Source: Oscillospiraceae bacterium
GTDB taxonomy: Bacteria; Bacillota; Clostridia; Oscillospirales; Oscillospiraceae
Direction: 5' to 3'
Assembly: GCA_021202845.1 (NCBI GenBank)
Contig: JAJQCF010000031.1
Location: 179,549-243,548 of the forward strand
Length of the DNA stretch: 64,000 nucleotides
In this document: in pieces, positions 62,631-64,000 of the stretch
Position numbering within the stretch: the first letter of the stretch is position 1
How the letters are laid out: each line of letters starts with the position of its first letter
Program-made: the position numbers and the translations under genes
The notes under the pieces: generated by a model
The model's database searches: none
What the model was told of the DNA's origin: nothing
The model's input: only the letters and a program-made list of their open reading frames with translations

Positions 62631-63767
62631 ATGGAATTACAGGAACTAAGAGATAAAATTGACGTTATAGACGCCCAGCTTCTGCCGCTTTTCAAAGAGC
62701 GCATGGCGCTGTGCAAGGACATCGCCGCGGTCAAGGCGCGCGACAGTCTGCCCGTGGAGAGCAAAAAGCGCGAGCGGGAGATACTTGCCGCCGCTATGGA
62801 GGACAGCGGAGAGCTTGAGCCGTATGTCCACCGCTTTTTCACCACGCTTTTCGAGGTCTCGAAGGCGTATCAGGACAAGCTCTGCGCCACCGGCAGCAAG
62901 GTGCGCGACCGCGTGGAGCTGGCGCTGGCGGAAAAGCCCGGTCCGTTCCCCCAGAGCGGCATGATTGCCGTGCAGGGCGTGGAGGGCGCTTACTCCCAGC
63001 TCGCCGCGGAGCATATGTTCCCGCGCGGCACGCCGGTTTTCTTCAAGACCTTCGAGGGCGTCTGTGACGCCGTTATCAGCGGACTTTGCCAGTACGGCAT
63101 TCTGCCCATAGAGAACAGCTCCAACGGCTCTGTGCGCGAGACATACTCGCTCTTGCAGCACAAAAACGTCAACATTGTGCGCTCCACGCGCCTTTGCATA
63201 CGCCACGAGCTTATGACCCGCCCCGACGTGAAGTTGGAGGACATTACGGAGATTTACTCCCACGAGCAGGCCATCGGCCAGTGCAGCGAGTATCTGAAAA
63301 CGCTGGGCAACCGCGTGAAGATTATCCCCTGCGCCAACACCGCCGCAGCCGCGGAGAAGGTTGCGCACAGCACCGCGCCCATTGCCTCCATATCCTCCCA
63401 CGCCTGCGGCAAGCTGTACGGCCTCGTGCCCGTCAACAGCGAGATTCAGAACAGCGACAACAACTACACGCGCTTCATCTGCATCAGCCGCAAGCCGGTC
63501 ATCTACCCGGGCGCCGACCGCATAACGCTCATTCTCGCCACCCAGCACAAGCCCGGCGCGCTCTACGAGGTGCTTTCCAAGTTCGCCGCGCTGGAGATGA
63601 ACGTAATCAAGTTGGAGAGCTGCCCCATTGTCGGCCACGACTTCGAGTTCATGTTCTTCTTCGAGATTCAGGGCAACGTGACCGAGGGCAACGTGCTGCC
63701 CATGCTGGAGAGCTTGGAGCACATCTGCGAGCGGTTCTATTTCCTCGGAAATTACAGCGAGGTCTGA
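62631..63767 (+). CDS. pheA: Bifunctional chorismate mutase / prephenate dehydratase
   Basis: The 378-residue protein of phenylalanine synthesis has an N-terminal AroQ chorismate mutase helix domain (1-85: ELQELRDKIDVIDAQLLPLF with the catalytic Arg, RMALCKDIAAVKA), a prephenate dehydratase domain (about 108-285: GVEGAYSQLAAEHMF, ILPIENSSNGSV, SHEQAIGQC) and a C-terminal ACT domain (about 298-375: ITLILATQHKPGALYEVLSKFA, with ESCP in the KLESCPIVG segment) that normally binds Phe for feedback. ATG 62631 has GAGG. Confidence 0.95.
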   Translation: MELQELRDKIDVIDAQLLPLFKERMALCKDIAAVKARDSLPVESKKREREILAAAMEDSGELEPYVHRFFTTLFEVSKAYQDKLCATGSKVRDRVELALAEKPGPFPQSGMIAVQGVEGAYSQLAAEHMFPRGTPVFFKTFEGVCDAVISGLCQYGILPIENSSNGSVRETYSLLQHKNVNIVRSTRLCIRHELMTRPDVKLEDITEIYSHEQAIGQCSEYLKTLGNRVKIIPCANTAAAAEKVAHSTAPIASISSHACGKLYGLVPVNSEIQNSDNNYTRFICISRKPVIYPGADRITLILATQHKPGALYEVLSKFAALEMNVIKLESCPIVGHDFEFMFFFEIQGNVTEGNVLPMLESLEHICERFYFLGNYSEV

Positions 63768-63792
63768 CTTTCCGCGCAAAAACCGAACATAT

Positions 63793-63826
63793 CAGCGGGA
63801 CTGCCGTGCGCAGCCCCGCTTTTTTG
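63793..63826 (+). terminator. Terminator after pheA
   Basis: AGCGGG-A-CTGC pairs with GCAG-C-CCCGCT (one mismatch) followed by a T-run. Confidence 0.9.
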
Positions 63827-63837
63827 CTGTCTGACAT

Positions 63838-63866
63838 ATAAAAAGGAACGCCCGCCGAAGCGGGCG
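63838..63866 (-). terminator. Terminator of the SLH gene
   Basis: On the minus strand CGCCCGC-TTCG-GCGGGCG forms a UUCG-capped stem followed by TTCCTTTTTAT. It ends the convergent SLH gene. Confidence 0.88.
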
Positions 63867-63901
63867 CCCTTGTAGGGAAAGATTTGAGATAAGAACTTTA
63901 C

Positions 63902-64000
63902 TTATTTTGTTGAGTCGTAGCGATACAGGAAGGTTACAACCTGTGCGCGTGTGCAGGCATCGTCGGGCGAGAACGTGGTGTCGCTCGTGCCGGTGGTGAT
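63902..64000 (-). CDS. S-layer homology domain protein, C-terminal end only
   Basis: The last 32 codons of a minus-strand gene read TTGTSDTTFSPDDACTRAQV, then VTFLYRYDSTK and TAA at 63902-63904. This is the end of an SLH repeat, like those of the protein at 8461-10008. The rest lies beyond the window edge, so the function is unknown. Confidence 0.85.
   Translation of the reverse strand: MTTGTSDTTFSPDDACTRAQVVTFLYRYDSTK

Noticed and set aside
1..64000. CRISPR arrays, insertion sequences or prophage
   Set aside because: No regularly spaced direct repeats with spacers, no DDE transposase with terminal repeats and no phage structural genes were seen.

Overview
The window looks like a chromosomal segment of a spore-forming, probably anaerobic Clostridia bacterium, most likely Oscillospiraceae/Ruminococcaceae-like. 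The evidence is moderately high GC, strong Shine-Dalgarno (SD) sites (GGAGG), frequent TTG and GTG starts, sporulation genes (spoIVA, cwlD, spoIIM, pdaB-like, an alpha/beta SASP, sigH-like), S-layer-homology proteins, and fermentative CoA/ETF genes. No prophage, CRISPR array, transposase-bearing IS or plasmid signature was seen. All family calls come from reading motifs by eye; no database search was run.

Layout. 1-10 kb: end of a threonine aldolase, DUF1540 protein, phosphoesterase, uvrA, recD2, comF, an MreB-type actin and a transglutaminase/SLH surface protein. 10-20 kb: a catabolic island with a minus-strand operon (BKACE-type beta-keto acid cleavage enzyme, 3-hydroxyacyl dehydrogenase, cupin, family I CoA-transferase), two LysR regulators and a divergent TRAP transporter in the unusual order M-P-Q. 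20-25 kb: yajC, a small membrane protein, spoIIM, xerD, ruvCAB. 25-31 kb: radA with a translationally coupled DUF6873-like gene, spoIVA-cwlD (TTGA overlap), an FAH-family enzyme and a PdaB-like deacetylase. 31-39 kb: phosphoketolase, then CoA-transferase, acyl-CoA dehydrogenase, etfB and etfA, which form one short-chain acyl-CoA reducing unit. 39-45 kb: SASP, then ftsE-ftsX-M23-S41 with a CdaR-type regulator upstream. 45-53 kb: RsuA-like pseudouridine synthase, DUF4830, a GntR-ABC operon with a visible operator, tyrS, a Sel1 protein, TspO, sigH-like sigma factor and a zinc-ribbon protein. 53-64 kb: a gene-free stretch with hexamer repeats and four in-phase DnaA-box-like sites beside mnmG, tRNA-Leu, an Rpn-family gene, a second Xer recombinase, MBOAT/DHHW acylation genes, a small independent transcription unit, an ABC-F ATPase, a fused chorismate mutase/prephenate dehydratase and the end of an SLH protein.

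How it works together. The 10-20 kb island reads as uptake and breakdown of an organic acid: TRAP import, oxidation of a 3-hydroxy group, BKACE cleavage with acetyl-CoA to acetoacetate plus an acyl-CoA, and CoA exchange. The 34-39 kb unit could reduce an enoyl-CoA with ETF electrons after CoA activation by a second CoA-transferase of the same family. The points most worth a second look are the DnaA-box array next to mnmG (possible oriC), the hexamer repeat beside it, the small RNA/peptide unit before the ABC-F gene, and the BKACE-TRAP island whose substrate is unknown.
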